From assembly GCA_030272155.1 (NCBI GenBank), contig CP126198.1, positions 4,464,001 to 4,528,000 on the forward strand: a DNA stretch of 64,000 bases, read 5' to 3'. Source of the DNA: Tetradesmus obliquus. Its lineage: Eukaryota > Chlorophyta > Chlorophyceae > Sphaeropleales > Scenedesmaceae. A program made the position numbers and the translations under genes. Under the pieces are notes generated by a model. The model was not told where the DNA came from. It did no database searches and saw only the letters and a program-made list of their open reading frames with translations. Shown here in pieces: positions 11,182-23,744 of this stretch. The stretch's first letter is position 1, and each line of letters opens with the position of its first letter.

Positions 11182-13443
11182 GGTGGTGGAGCATGAACGG
11201 TGAGTGCTGCGCAGAGGGGGCAATGGCGATCCACGACAGGCGCTTAGGCACCACCTGCTGCTGCATTTGCTAACGCTTGCAAGTCTGCTAACTGCTGTGC
11301 TGCTGCCATCTGCTGCTGCAGCTGGAAATGCATTGCACCACTGCTGATGCTGCTCCTGATGCTGCTGCTGCTGCCAGCCTCAAGCCTCACCGGTGAGCCC
11401 AGGCACCTCCTTGACCTCCTCAGCATCCTCAGCCTGAAGGTACGCCTGCAGCAGCAGCAGCAGCAGCAGTAGAAGCAGCGGCAGCGTAGAGCCATTGAGA
11501 TGGCTTGAATAGCGCTCACTGCAACACTCCGTAGCTGTCCCGCACGCAGCGGTTTCTTTTCAAACAGCTGTTTCACGCAGAACGCAACGTAGCACAAGCA
11601 GCGGCCACAACGCTTGAAATACATACATGCCTTCATTCACATACGCAAACGTCACAGCACGACCGCCAGCAAGACGCCCTGCTATCTGGTTGCAGCAGCA
11701 CAGCAGCAGCAGCAGCGCACCTGTGCTGCCGCCATGGCGCTGGCGACGCCCTGGCTGTGTGAAAAAAAGCTGTTCATACGCACAAAAGCATGGCAGCACA
11801 ATCACAGCCACGCCACTGCACATACCTGCGCCTACCTACACAAATGTCACAGTACTACTGGCAAGCAGCACTGCTTTCTAGTTGCAGCAGCAGCAGCGCA
11901 CCTGTGCCGCCGCCATGGCGCTGGCCACGCCCTGGCTGTGGTTCATGCGGGAGCCATAGGGCCGCGCCATCAGCAGCCGCCCCGCAGCCGCCAAGCCCAG
12001 CAGGTCCTGCTCGCTCAGCTGCAAAGGTTGGTGCAAAGACAAGGTGTAGCACAAGGTGGTGCCACGAGGCATGCGGCAAAGCGTGCAGCAGCAGCAGAGA
12101 AGGCAGCAGAAGAGGGCAGCAGAGCAGGAGTAGTAGTCAGGATGGCATCTAAGGGTGCACAGCGAAGGACGGACAGATCAATAATGCGTGCAATTCGAGG
12201 ATGCTGCTGCTGGCGGCTGTGCTGGGGTATGTGGCCTGCATTGTTGTTGATGTTGCTGCTGCTGTCACAGTCACAGTATTGAAAGGTCTTGATTGCAGCC
12301 GCCGCCTCACCTCAGGAGCCACGGTTGCGCATGCGCTGCGCTCCACGTGGGTGTAGTAGCCCTTCTCAGGGTCAAACAGCTGCGCTTGCAGGAAGGTTTG
12401 CAGGAAAAGATTGCAGGAGGTGTGTGCGGCGCAGCGCCACAGGTCGGCAGTGAAATAGAAAGCCAGCAACAGCATTTTTGCAAAAGGGCCAGCTGCTGAC
12501 AAACGGGAGGCTCATGTCATGCGTGATCTGGCAGTTACAAGTAGATTTTGCTGACACAGCCGCCTGAGCAGCAGCATCTTGTCATGCTCCCATGCATTGC
12601 TTGAGAGGCTCTGGATCGTCTAATCTGCTGCAACAACCTACACTGCAATGCAAATGCATCTGCATGGGCGATCGAGCCACGTGTAAGCCATGAGTGCCGC
12701 TGTAAGTGCTGCGCTGTCACCAGTGCAACTGCGGCCGCTGCTGCAGTGTACTGCTGCCCGATCAGAACACCAAAGACTCACAGGATCATGCATGCTGCTG
12801 CTATCTCAACCCTTGCAGGAAAGCAAAACATCTCAGCCGAGCTGCTGGCAGGCATGCGCTGCAACCGCCCAGATCGCCGCACTGTACTGCCTCTGCCAAC
12901 CTCTTGCAGGACAGCAAACATGGCTCGCACCTGCGCAAAGTACAGCAGCTGCAGCAGCTTCTCCACCACTGGCTTGTGATCCGGCTTTTCGGGCTCCTTG
13001 GGCTCCGTGACTGTGGCCTTGTCGTGCTTCTCCTCCGCCTCTGCCACCTTGTCTGCTGCCTTTGCTGCCTCAGCAGCAGCTGCCTCCATGGCCTCCTTGG
13101 CGTGGCGCTCTGCCTCCTGCTGCTTGACCTCCGCCATGGCCTTCTCGTAGCCGTGCTGCTCGTGCACCGTGGCCTCATCAGCCAGCGCCTGGCACAGCAG
13201 CGTGGAGAGCTTCTCCAGCTCGTCTATGACCGCCTGCAGGCCGGGCTTGCCCGCCAGCAGCGCGCGCTGCTCCTCATTGATCTCCTTGCCGGTGGCAGCA
13301 GCAGCTTCCACGTCCTCAATCTTCCGCAGCTTCTTGTTGGCAGCGCGCAGGCGCTTCTTGAGCACTATCAGCACGGGCCCGTCCACCTCCGGAGCGGGCT
13401 CGGGAGCAGCAGCTGCTGCAGCGTTTTTCTTTTTGCCGGCCAT
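8516..13443 (-). CDS. Caprin-like RNA-binding protein with C-terminal RGG region
   Basis: Seven exons: 13443-12931, 12379-12311, 12018-11902, 11445-11391, 10752-10261, 9970-9397 and 8933-8516. Phases agree at every junction, giving 745 residues. The N-terminus has a basic coiled-coil segment (KKRLRAANKKLRKIEDVE, then GKEINEEQRALL) like the homology region 1 coiled coil of animal caprin-1. LSEQDLLGL in exon 3 resembles the caprin dimerisation region. Exons 5 and 6 are Ala/Pro/Gln-rich low complexity with one conserved island (LTVSDLEQSLFMRH). Exon 7 is Gly-rich with repeated RGG/GGPRGG boxes, as in caprin-1. By family it should be a cytoplasmic mRNP or stress-granule protein. Introns carry partial copies of exon 3 (donor side) and exon 5 (acceptor side). 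The caprin call rests on domain order and recalled similarity. Confidence 0.72.
10752..11150 (-). repeat. Three acceptor-side echo copies of caprin exon 5
   Basis: The 5' part of exon 5 (encoding GLVRKNLTALLASKF) starts at 10752, with upstream partial copies starting at 10892, 11023 and 11150. Spacing is 127-140 bp, separated by CTG tracts. Only the 10752 copy continues into the rest of the exon. The 10892 copy keeps a CCCAG acceptor, while the 11023 and 11150 copies have lost the AG. The unit length is not a multiple of three, so the copies cannot be read through in one frame. Confidence 0.85.
11721..11750 (-). repeat. Partial duplicate of caprin exon 3, possible 30-nt micro-exon
   Basis: The last 30 bases of exon 3 (encoding GVASAMAAAQ) are repeated in the following intron with the same GTGCGC donor. 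The segment is preceded by a T-rich tract and CAG, so it could be spliced in phase 0 as a ten-residue micro-exon. It may equally be an unused donor-side fragment. Confidence 0.6.
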
Positions 13444-14191
13444 GGTTACGATCAGGCTTGGCAGGGCATGCGGCCGGAGCGAAAACACTTCCCGAAGAAC
13501 TCTAGAATGATGGTCTCCGCTATCAAGTCCCGACAGGCTTGATCAGGCCGCACTACGATACAAACTTACTTGTCGTCGATGCAAATGACACTCTACGTGG
13601 TGAGCATGCTGCGCGGGCACAGGGCAGTAGTTGTCATAACGTGACTGTTCCCTCCCTTTTCAGTGTCCCCAGTCTGCCCCGTTTTCCAGATTGTAATGCC
13701 CCAAACTAAATCTGCGACTGTCTCTATGTGTTAATGTTGGCTACAGGCTAGCAGATACGCCCTTACGTCGTTGAAAAGCTGCTGGAGCACAGGTCAGGGG
13801 TAGGTGGGGCCTTGCAGTCATTGACTGACATTTCCACGCAGAAGGGGCACTCGCTGCTGCAGGAACCCTGCTTGAATCCTTGGATGAGACAAGCCGCGGA
13901 CTGGTTTATTATGCTACTGCTATAGTTGAAGGGTATTGCATCGCAATAGCAGGATGGCTGCCCTGCGCTGCTTCTCCAGAAGCAGGTGCAGCAGCTGTTG
14001 AGCAAGACACGCCACGATCCTCTCGACGCAAACATATTTACATATCACCCACATCAAGGCCGCTGCCAGACCAAACTGTTTCAGGTAAAAGGACGAAGTG
14101 TACAGTCAGGATGTACTAGTACCTGTGCAACAGCTGGCTAGTACACTGTACTGCAGTGGCACTGCACTGCTTGAAGAAGCAGGTGCAGCAG

Positions 14192-14192
14192 C

Positions 14193-14226
<34 letters not shown>
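14192..14226. repeat. (CAT)n microsatellite, about 11 units
   Basis: Uninterrupted ATC/CAT repetition followed by GTTACTCATCAAGCCAT. The same tail follows shorter CAT runs near 7152 and, more loosely, near 33460, so it belongs to a dispersed element. Confidence 0.85.
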
Positions 14227-17200
14227 GTTACTCATCAAGCCATAGCATCAACGCCATCGGCCCCGTGCAGCAGCTGTTGAGCAGGTTATGTCATGATCCT
14301 CAGGACACACCAAGAGATACTTGACAACCCAACATCAGGGTTGCTGTGGTGACGTTTTGCCTCAGCATGTGCCAGTCATAACACTGGGTTGAACAGTCAG
14401 CAACTGCACAGCCTGTGAAACCTCCATGATTGGCCAATCATTGCTCTGCATCTCAGGCTGCCAGCAAGCACCTGGTGGCATGCCGCCAAGTTGATGGTGT
14501 GCACCGGGCGCTGCGGCCAGCATGCTTCCATTTTGCAATCGCTCCGGCAGCACTTAAAATTCAACTTGCTGACACCCCAACCATGGAATGTGTGCGCTGT
14601 CAGCAGGACCATTCTCATCCTGCAGGGGTCTGACCATAACACCGCACCGTCAACTTGGCTGCCAAAGCCAGTTGAAGCCCCTTCATCACAATTAGCAACC
14701 ACTGTCATGTGTTTTGTACCAGTCAGAAAAAGAGGGTGCCTGCTAAGTCCTCGCAGTCTGCTGAATCAAGCCCATGCATTGCACATTTGATTCAGCAAGG
14801 GCTACACAACTAAAGGCTGCCGAAAGCAGTGCTGGATCCGCAGCCTCATCACACACAAGAGATGCAGCGTTTGAAGAACACACACTCAAAGTTACGACGT
14901 GCCTGCGCATCAGTCGCAGGGATGTTCAAAACAGTACTAATCACGTGCAGCTGCAATGTTTGTTGGACACACTACGCCAATCGGCTGCTGCACAGGAGCA
15001 CATGTCCCCACCTGCTAAACTCCAAGCTCGCTGATCCTGTTTTGTTAGAATTGATTCTGAAGCCTGTGAGATCAATCGAGCAGCTGATCAACAGAAGGAG
15101 CTCCAAGCCTCACCAAACACACTGCAAGGTGAGGCGCGGTTCTGGTGACATTGAACCCCAACTGTAAGAGCAGGGGAGCTGATCAAGCAGGGGCCAGCTG
15201 CGAACACTGCAGCTGACTGGCGCCAATGTAAAAGGACAAACTTATGCTGCCCCCTGATCCCAAAGAACCAAGGTACACGCATAGTCACGCACCAATGTGT
15301 GTAAACAGTGATGCAATGGCGCTGCAGTGACACGTCCACTGCAGTTTGAAAACCTGGGCATTGGGCAGACACACATGTGCTACAAAGCCTGCAATGCTAC
15401 ACAATATCCTGCGATCCCGCCCTGTGGCATGAATCAGTGTCACAAATCGTCTCAGGTGGTATGATACCACCTGAAATCGCACAGTTTACCACATCCCAAA
15501 CGGTTTTGTTGTCGGTTTAAATACCCCGGAAGCAGCAGAGTCTAGCACCACTGACAACCCTGTTCCTGCGCTCGGCCCTGAACCCCCCAGAACTGCCAGC
15601 CGCTGATGATCTGCAACTTGCATGTATGGACAACTGCCGTCCCAGCACATGCACGCAATGCTTTTACCTAAACCAAGCCCCCTGTATGCAATTCTACGTG
15701 TCAACTGTTGCCCGGCCGCGTGCAAGCAGCACAAAAAGCACGCCTGGGCACGCCTCTGACAGACATACACACACCTCTCCGCAGCCTCACTGACAACACT
15801 CTGTCACAGTCCCATCCTGCAAGCGCTCTCAAGGCAAGGCTTCCTACACAGCAGCAGTAGAATCTGATCAACAGTGTCCGCAACAATCAAAAGGTTGGCA
15901 GACGCGGGCTGCGGCTGATCCTTGTGACAAGTTGAAACAAAGATGTAACGATGTCCTGGATGACTGCAGCAGCACCGCAAGCAAGCAGTTCAGCCCACAC
16001 ACACAGTTGTAGAGGGTTTGACCCAATTCGCTGGAGACTGTTGCAGCACCACGCACAGCCAAATGATGCTTCAAAGCTCACAGCAGCACGCACTCACATG
16101 CACACACACAGATCTACACACGCCTCTGTCCACAACGCTACTGCTTATGTTTGCCCCACAGCATATGCACAAGCACACGCATGGTGACACTGTACACAGC
16201 CGCACTCAACACAAACAGACACCTCATCAACACACACCGGGCAACACATGTGCACACCCTACACTACACACATGCACACACCTGTCGGACACGCAATGCA
16301 CCCTCTGCCTGACATACAGTGGAGCACATTTTGCAGGTGCTGTGAAGCAACAAATCAGCTGCAGGCACCTACACATAACCTGGAAGCAGCCAACCCTACT
16401 AGAGCAGTATTTGCACGCACACCGTTGACCAACCGCACTCAAGCGCACATCACATCACACAAGACACACACTATGTTGCGGCTCGCTGCCACACCCTTCT
16501 CAACACCCCTAGCCCTTACCCAATGCTCCCAACTCATAACAACTGATGCAGTATGGCTGATAATGCAGACTGTGTGCCCTGTGGCATAGTGCTGCTTGCA
16601 GGAAACCTGCCCTGGGCAGGAAGCCCACCAGGTAGCCCTCAAAGCAGCACCCTTTCCTGCAAGGCTTGCAGGAAACACCCCAGCACAAATCCACACCAAA
16701 ACAGCACACCGAGCCCTGAGCACCAGTCGTGGTTGACTCTGTCCTGTCCTGTCCTGCAGCATGGCTCTGTGATGCTTGCAGGAGACGCCTGCAAGCACAC
16801 CAAACCACGCCATCCCCTAGAGACCAGTCAAACAGCAGGACCTATGCGCTCCCTGTGCACAGCAATGCCGCATGATTGACAAAGCATAGAATGCTGCGTG
16901 ATATGTGCAGCGCAGCGTGCCGCATGCTTTGATAAAGCAGTCAAATGCTGCTCGATGCATGCAGCACAGCATGCCGCAGCAGCACCTCAGAGGTAGATGG
17001 CCGGGAGGGTGTTGAAAGGCATGGACGCCTAAACCTAGCAATGCAGAAGACCTTCGAGAAAGCAGAGCTGTAGCCTGAGCAGCAGGTACAGCACCACAGC
17101 TGCACCGCTGTTGACACCTTGCGTGAAGTGATCTCGGCGCAACAGCAATGCCGATGACAGGTGCAAGATATTCGTGGAACAGCCACACTCCAACTGCCAA

Positions 17201-17640
17201 AGCTGGTAGCGCAGATGCATCGCGGTAGAGGGGTGAATTGACCCCTGCTGTCACGTAAAAGCACGCATAGCAGCACGCACACACTGTCCCAAATTGGCTG
17301 AAGCGCCTGCAGCAGCCTGCAGCGCACACACATGCAAAACTGGCGAAGCACCCAACTGTGCAATATGCACAGCATGCAGCGGATTGTTTGCACACACAAA
17401 AGGCAGCATGTACAAGCAAGAATCGTTCGTGACGGTGGTGCTTTGCTGCAGACACCAACACAGGCGTATGCGGGGTGATAGTAGGACATTCCTTGCCTGA
17501 AGTGTAGCGCCAATCACCATCTGTGACAATGCTGGTGTAATCATGATGCGATCTGCACCAATGTCTGCACGAATGTCTCCACTGCACACAACACAGCCCG
17601 CCTAACAACTGTTTAACGCAGGATGCAAACAATCCACCTG

Positions 17641-17645
17641 TTACA
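17641..17645 (-). promoter_or_regulatory. TGTAA polyadenylation motif (reverse strand)
   Basis: Reverse-strand TGTAA about 580 bases past the stop at 18228. It is the nearest candidate poly(A) signal I found for the predicted myristoylated protein gene, which would give a long 3' UTR that includes the 18011-18250 repeat. Confidence 0.35.
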
Positions 17646-18010
17646 AGTGGAGGGTTGCTCAATGAGGGACTTCTGCAACATGACAGCTGAGCTGTCACAC
17701 ACTTGATCGACTGCTCAATCAACCGCTAAACCCAACCCCTCAAACCGCCAGGAAGTCTGAAAGCACCACTGGCTGTGGACTGAGCAGCTGTAATTGAACG
17801 AGACCACTCCTCAGCCGTGCCAACAAGCAATTGTTCATGCGCACTCATCTGCTGCCATGCCAGACACGACTATGCCACATCCCCTGATACTATTCATGCC
17901 AGCACAATGCCACTGTGGAGTCTGATGTAGCAAGTCTGTAACTGCAGGGAACCAGAGCTACTATGACAGCCAGTAACAAGCCAAGCGTCCCAACTCAACT
18001 TGAAGCCAAG

Positions 18011-18250
18011 CATTGCAGCAACCCTTCAAGATGCAACAAGCACTGCCAGGGCTGTCGCAAGGCCACATAGTAAGCCAGCCAGACCGCCTCGCTCGAAGCG
18101 TCAAGCGTTGCAGCACGCCTTTAGGATGCAACAAGCTCTGCTAGGCCTGTCGTCAGGCCCCTAATAAGCCAGCCATACCGCCAGGCATACCGCGCCACTC
18201 TAAGGGTCAAAGCGCTGCAGCACGCCTTCAAGATGCAGCAATTTCTGCCA
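18011..18250. repeat. Tandem repeat of about 100 bp, 2.4 copies
   Basis: Copies begin near 18011, 18107 and 18212. Each has a GCAGCACGCCTTCAAGATGCA-like core, and the first two also share TAAGCCAGCCA. They are diverged. The third copy overlaps the C-terminal codons of the gene ending at 18228, so the duplication crosses a coding/UTR boundary. Confidence 0.75.
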
Positions 18251-19723
18251 GCTTTCCCATGGGTGCCAAATACCAGCCCCCACTGTGCACCTGCACATGC
18301 GCACACGCAGCCACATGCTGCTGCTGCTGCTGCTGCTGCCGCTGCTTGTGGTGCTGCTGGTGTGCTGAGTGGTGGTGGTTGTGGCGCCGCTGCTGCAACA
18401 TGTGCAGGTGGTGCAGCGGGCGTAGATCTGCATCTACGTTACTTGCTCTGTTAGTAACAAGTGACAGATCCTGCTGCGCCAGTCGGGCGCCTTTGGCATC
18501 GGCAGCTGTAAGGGCTGCAGATGACAGCGGCAGTACAATTGTACCGCCTGCAGTACGATGTGCAGCTGGAAACCGCACTGCCCTGCTGCCAGGAAGTACA
18601 GATGTGTGCTGCAGTACCTCCTCAACTGCTCGCCTGCTGCTCTTGCTGCTGCGCGCGTGGCGGCTGCCGCCGCTGCCGCTGCTGCTGTTGCTGCTGCCGC
18701 TGCTGGTTCGCCGCAGCGCGGCTGAGGAGCTGCTGCTGCTCCTGTTAGCAGTGCTTGCAGCAGCTGCTGATGCAGCAGCAAGTGCTGCTGTTGCTGATGC
18801 TGCGCGGGCCAGCACTTGGTGCGGGTGTGGGACAGCAGCTGCTTGCAGGAGGTTGTTGGGCTCAGAGGGAACACTCAACCCTGCTGACCGTGTGCGCCGC
18901 ATGCTGCTGCTGCTGCTGGTGACTGATTGGTGCTGGCGGCTCCCAAGGGGTGGCACAGTCACTGCAAAGGTGGAACGAGTGACAGGCATGACAGACAGAT
19001 TAGAGGGCAAGCAGCCGAGGGACAGGGCAGCACAGCTGAGGGACAGGGCAGCACAGCTTTGCATGTAATGGTGCTTGATGCTATTGTGTGCACGAAGAAA
19101 CTTGCTTGGTGTATGATTTTGGGGGTGATGCAAGGATACTGGCATACTGGTTATGCCCAGCACACAGATGTCTGCTGCAGGAAGAGCTGCCAAGCTGGCC
19201 CTCACCTGCTAGCGCGTTGACAATGCTGCTGGGCTCAGTCGGCTCATCGTCTCCACTGTCATACAGAGGGCTTGCCGGAGGCGATGTGTCGAATGCTGCG
19301 TTACGATGCTGGCCGTAGCCATACCTGCGGATGCAGCAGGCAGAGCAACAGCAACAAGGATCAGTGGTGCAGGTCGATCAGGATCTTGCACGAGCGCAAT
19401 TGCTGACAACCAGTTATCAGCGGTGATAAAAGCATTATGTCGCGAGCTATAAAGATGGATGGCTGCGTGTGCAGAGCTGGAGCACGACGGTTAAAGTGCA
19501 CGTGCTGCACATGACTCTGCGCACACAGCCACATGTGCAGCCGAACACAACGCATTGACATGCAATAGCATCACTTTCAAAGACGCAACGCTCACCAGCC
19601 CGTTTGCATAGCCCTGTACACATATTCCGCCTCTACCCTATGGATGCTCAAGGCATCTAAGGCCTTCAGCTTGTCGAATGCTAAGCATTCGGGCGTTTGT
19701 TGCTTTGAGCAGAGTGCACCCAT
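18228..19723 (-). CDS. Low-complexity protein with predicted N-myristoylation signal
   Basis: Three exons, 19723-19596, 19324-19206 and 18961-18228, with phase 2 and phase 1 junctions that fit exactly, give 326 residues. The start MGALCSKQQ is a textbook N-myristoylation context (Gly2, Ser6, Lys7) with Cys5 available for palmitoylation, so the protein is probably held on the cytosolic face of a membrane. Residues about 15-42 (FDKLKALDALSIHRVEAEYVYRAM from residue 16) look like a conserved helical head. An acidic Pro-rich stretch follows (SPLYDSGDDEPTEPSS). The rest is Ser/Ala/Arg/His/Gln-rich and probably disordered, with a His/Gln tract near the end. Family not recognised. The ATG is chosen because the myristoylation context begins there; an upstream exon with a TAG acceptor is possible but weak. 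Confidence 0.62.
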
Positions 19724-22700
19724 GACCAGATGCCTGAGTGCTGGACTGCTGATGGGGAACGCCTACTTCTGCTGTCGCACTGTCTGCAGACAATAAAGCA
19801 GCTCAACGTAGCGTATATCGTGTAACAGTGCAGGATCAATGGTAGCAGGCTGCAAAGGGGATACAGACCGCTGATATAGGCCGCCTCTGAACTGGTGTGC
19901 AGCCTTTGGGAAGTTGCACTGTGAGAACGTACGAACTCGTGTTTGGTGTTATGCTGTTGTTGCCTCTCAGTGTTGTGTTGGCACGCATGTGGGGACATGT
20001 GAACTTTGTCCACGTGCAGTTATGTTACTCGCCGTGGTGGGCGGGGTGCGGGAGCCTCCTGATGTGCTATGCAGGGCTTGACGCGCAATTGCACAACCTT
20101 CTAGTAGTGTCAGTATGTTGCGACGAGTTGTGTTCCTCTGCACGTGCTGTCCAGATGTACCGCTGCTGTACAAGGTGCAGTGTGGTGTCACCGAGGCTGC
20201 TGTGGCTGGTGTTAGACAGCGCGCTGTGTTTGCTGCTGTGAGCACTGTTTGAAGTTGCAGGAGCACACTTTGCAGCATGCAACGTAATGCTTTTAGACTC
20301 ACATGTGAGATGGGGCCCCCGCCACCATGCTGAACGTCTCAGCACAAGTTCTGCTCTGCTTCTCCTGTTACTAGCATGGTGGCTGCTGCAGCCCTAACAA
20401 CAGCGTACCAATGGCCTCCTGCAAGCATTCAGTGCACAACATAAACTCTATATCTACATCAGCCCACAAGCCCCAAGCCAGTTTCCAGATCATCAATTTG
20501 TTACCCACAGGTTCGGCCCACGTGGTGCACCTTCCAATGCATGCATGTCCAGGCAGCGCTGGCAAGAGCGCCCTGGCAGCACAAAGAACTGTTGCGCTGG
20601 TAAGAGCGCCCAGGCAACAAAAAGAACAAGAACAATGAAGCGCCTGCAGCAGGCCGCACGGAGGCCGGGTGCAACGTACAGCCCTTTCAGTGAATATATG
20701 CGTGCATCCCAACATAATTAAAGAGTAAACCTTGAAAGATAAGACCACCTTGCAGAGTGCTGCAACCTGCAACCTTGAACTCTGCACTTGCAACAGCATG
20801 CTGCGGCAGCACTGAAGCTCACCCTGCAACATCACAAGCAGCTGGTTTATGCAGTAGTACTGCTGCTAGCCCCAGGCAGCTGATCGAACCTCAGACAACA
20901 GCAGACAACATGAGCACGTGCAGCAGGACGATCACAGTGTCACCTGCAGCATCCCATACGCACACCACGGCAGCAATGCATTGTTTAACCCCAGAGCACT
21001 GCAGCAAGCAGTACTTCAAATCAGGCGCCGCTACTGAACTCTCTTGTGGAGAGGCTCAGCACAGCGCCATGCATCGCCGCTGCTGTAGCATATACACACT
21101 GCGGCAGACAATACGCATCTGAACCCCAATGGCGCTGTAACAAGCAATACGAGCCACATTCTCACCAATCAGACCCTGCTATTGAACATCAATGGTAAAT
21201 TCAGCACAGCGCCATGCATCGCCGCTGCTGAGCTTTCAAGCCAGCCCAGCATGCCAGACAGCGAAACCGCAACAAAGGTATCAGCCAAAGCCGCAACCGT
21301 TTCATGTAGTGACGACGAGTAGCTGAGGTGGGGGTAGCGTATGTGTGAGTACATCAGGAACTTCCTTGGATGCTTATGTGTGGTGCGCAGCATACACAGA
21401 TGACCTGCAGGGGCCCTGCAGCAGTGCAAATAGACAAGTACTTTGCACAATTGCTGTCCAACATGAGCCACATCCTAGGTGCAAAGGCTTTGGAATAAAA
21501 GCAGCACCAGCGCCTGGCACCTCAAAGCACACAAGGACTCGCATTTGGGCAATGCTGCTAACATGCAAGCTGCACTAACAACTGTGTGCCTGCAACAGCT
21601 GGTGCAGCCACGTGCAGTCAACGCAGCGCGAGAGAAGGTTGACCAAACAGCACGTACAATGCCTGCGATGTTCACGGGCTTGCTAAGCAGTCCTGATAAT
21701 TTTGACAGCCCGTATCCTTGCCAGCACTCGGGCCAAATTCTCCACGTAAAACCATAAGCAACAAGAGCCAGATGCTCTGCTATCCAACAAGGCAAACACG
21801 TTTGTCCAAGGCAGCTGCCGCCAGCTCATCAAGTGCTGCACACCATGCTGAACCCTCACATACAACGCAGAAGCCAGTGCTACACCAAACACACCGCCAA
21901 TGGCAAGTAGCAGCAGTGAGCAGCGGACGCAGCACGTTGCTGATCGCTGGACTCAACTTGCCGCCTGGCAGCACCTGTTACTAAAAAGCGGCTGACAGTG
22001 CGGCAAACGCAGAGCAGGGCCCGGGTGCAATGAGAGACAACAGACAACACAAAAGCAGCCACACCGGCAGCAGCTGGTGCAGCACCAATTGCATTGCGCT
22101 GTAAGTGCTGGGTAGCCGTCACACAGCAGAGTTCACAGCAGGCCAACCAGCAAAGGATGATACACGACCTTCGGCCATTGCCGTCATGACAATACTACCA
22201 GGCGGCTCCTGTGCTGCGCTGTACATGTACCATACAACTGCTACCGTCTCTGACCTTGCTGACACAGGTATTGCCCTGGTGCTCCCGTGGCGCGACACCG
22301 GCAAACAAGAGCCCTAGGAACCAAGACAAAGCAACATCAAACTGCATACAAACACATGCCGGCAGAATTAGATACTCCGCCAAGCGCCGGAAGGTTGCGG
22401 GGTTACTAGCAGTACTGCCTGCATCCTCATCAGCTGCCGTAGCCACAAACACTTTCAAAGCCAAAAGGGCCAAGCTCTCCGTGCAGTGCATGCAACCTGA
22501 ACTCCTGCCATAGCAATCACTGGTGATATTTTCTGCCTGCAGCCATCATCTCATGAGGTGTATGCTGCAAATTCTGTAGCTGCTGATGCTCTGCATGCAA
22601 CAGCAAACCCAAGACATGCTCATATGTGACAGTACATGCAGCTGACGCTGCCCGTATGCAGCGACACCTCAACACGGGGCCAACACAGCAGGAGCTGCAT

Positions 22701-23707
22701 CAACCCGCCGATACCTATGCCAGACAACAACGCAACAGCAGCTGCATCAGCAAACAACATGGATGTGTTTCAACCTGTGAGTCTGTCCGATCGCAGGGCT
22801 CCAAGGCTGCTGATTTTCCTGCAACGGCAATCTTCTACTGTAGCTGCTGATGCGCTTGGCAACAGCACACCCAAGGCATGTCTGCTGTCTGTTTCAGCAG
22901 ACACGTAGCAGTGCAGCTGCAAAGCTGCCACAGTGATGAGATTGACAGTGGCTGACTCAACACAGATACATCTGGAGCAGTGCTGTGGGACTGGGCAAGG
23001 CACGCGGCAGAACAAGGGCGCATATCATCCAGTGTATGATAATCCATGCACACAAGCTGTAGCTCATACAATACAGCAACGATGGATACGCAAATGGTAG
23101 CCCGGCAACAGCGCAGCGACGCGCAAACAAGCAGTAAAGGGTGGAGGTTGATTGCCTGGACAGAAACACACTCATGGCACACACAAAGCGCAGCGCAGGG
23201 CCCCTGGGGGTGTTGTGGATGCGCTTCAATACCGATCAATGCAGCAGCCGCAAGACAGTATATGAGGCCAGCGCAGAGAGCCGACAGCCAACACGCCTGT
23301 GAACTGGCAAGCACCCAGATATAACGCAACGGAAAAGTAAAGGAAGATGGCAGGATGAATGATGCCGCAGTTGCTGATGATGTGTGCTGCTGCCGCCGCC
23401 ACATATGGATGGACACCACCAGGTGCCTGGAGTGTTGCTCCAGCCATAGATATCCACACCAAGAGATCTCACATGCTGGACCCATACCCTGGTGTACTGC
23501 AGAACTCCAGCAGTGTGACAACTGCAGTTTGAAGCTCCATGCAGCACATTGATTGCCAAACGCACACAAGACCAGCATAGCGACAGGTTATTGCTGGAGA
23601 CACTCGATCAGCAGCAAGTGCCAGCAGCAGCCCTTGCAATTGCGGGGCAATATATATAACGGCACCAGGCCAGACAGAACAAGCCAGTGCGAGGAGCTGC
23701 ACAGAAC

Positions 23708-23744
<37 letters not shown>

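Larger units (their letters stand above)
13444..18227. other. Long gene-poor intergenic region
   Basis: No exon pair with matched splice sites was found. It contains an imperfect duplication (about 13970-14020 and 14262-14300, sharing GTGCAGCAGCTGTTGAGCA) interrupted by a CAT microsatellite, a CA-rich stretch (about 16070-16280), a repeated CTTGCAGGAAAC-type motif (16590-16800), a two-copy repeat at 16886-16992, and a 100-bp tandem repeat at 18011-18250. A reverse-strand TGTAA at 17645-17641 may end the transcript of the gene at 18228. Confidence 0.4.

Noticed and set aside
16817..17722. Reverse 301-codon frame rich in Cys, His and Ser
   Set aside because: Composition is that of non-coding CA/TG-rich DNA, with no domain, signal peptide or repeat and no support from splice sites. 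Length alone was not convincing.
22835..23578. Reverse 247-codon frame
   Set aside because: Cys/His/Trp-rich random-looking translation with no recognisable segment; overlaps diverged intergenic repeats.
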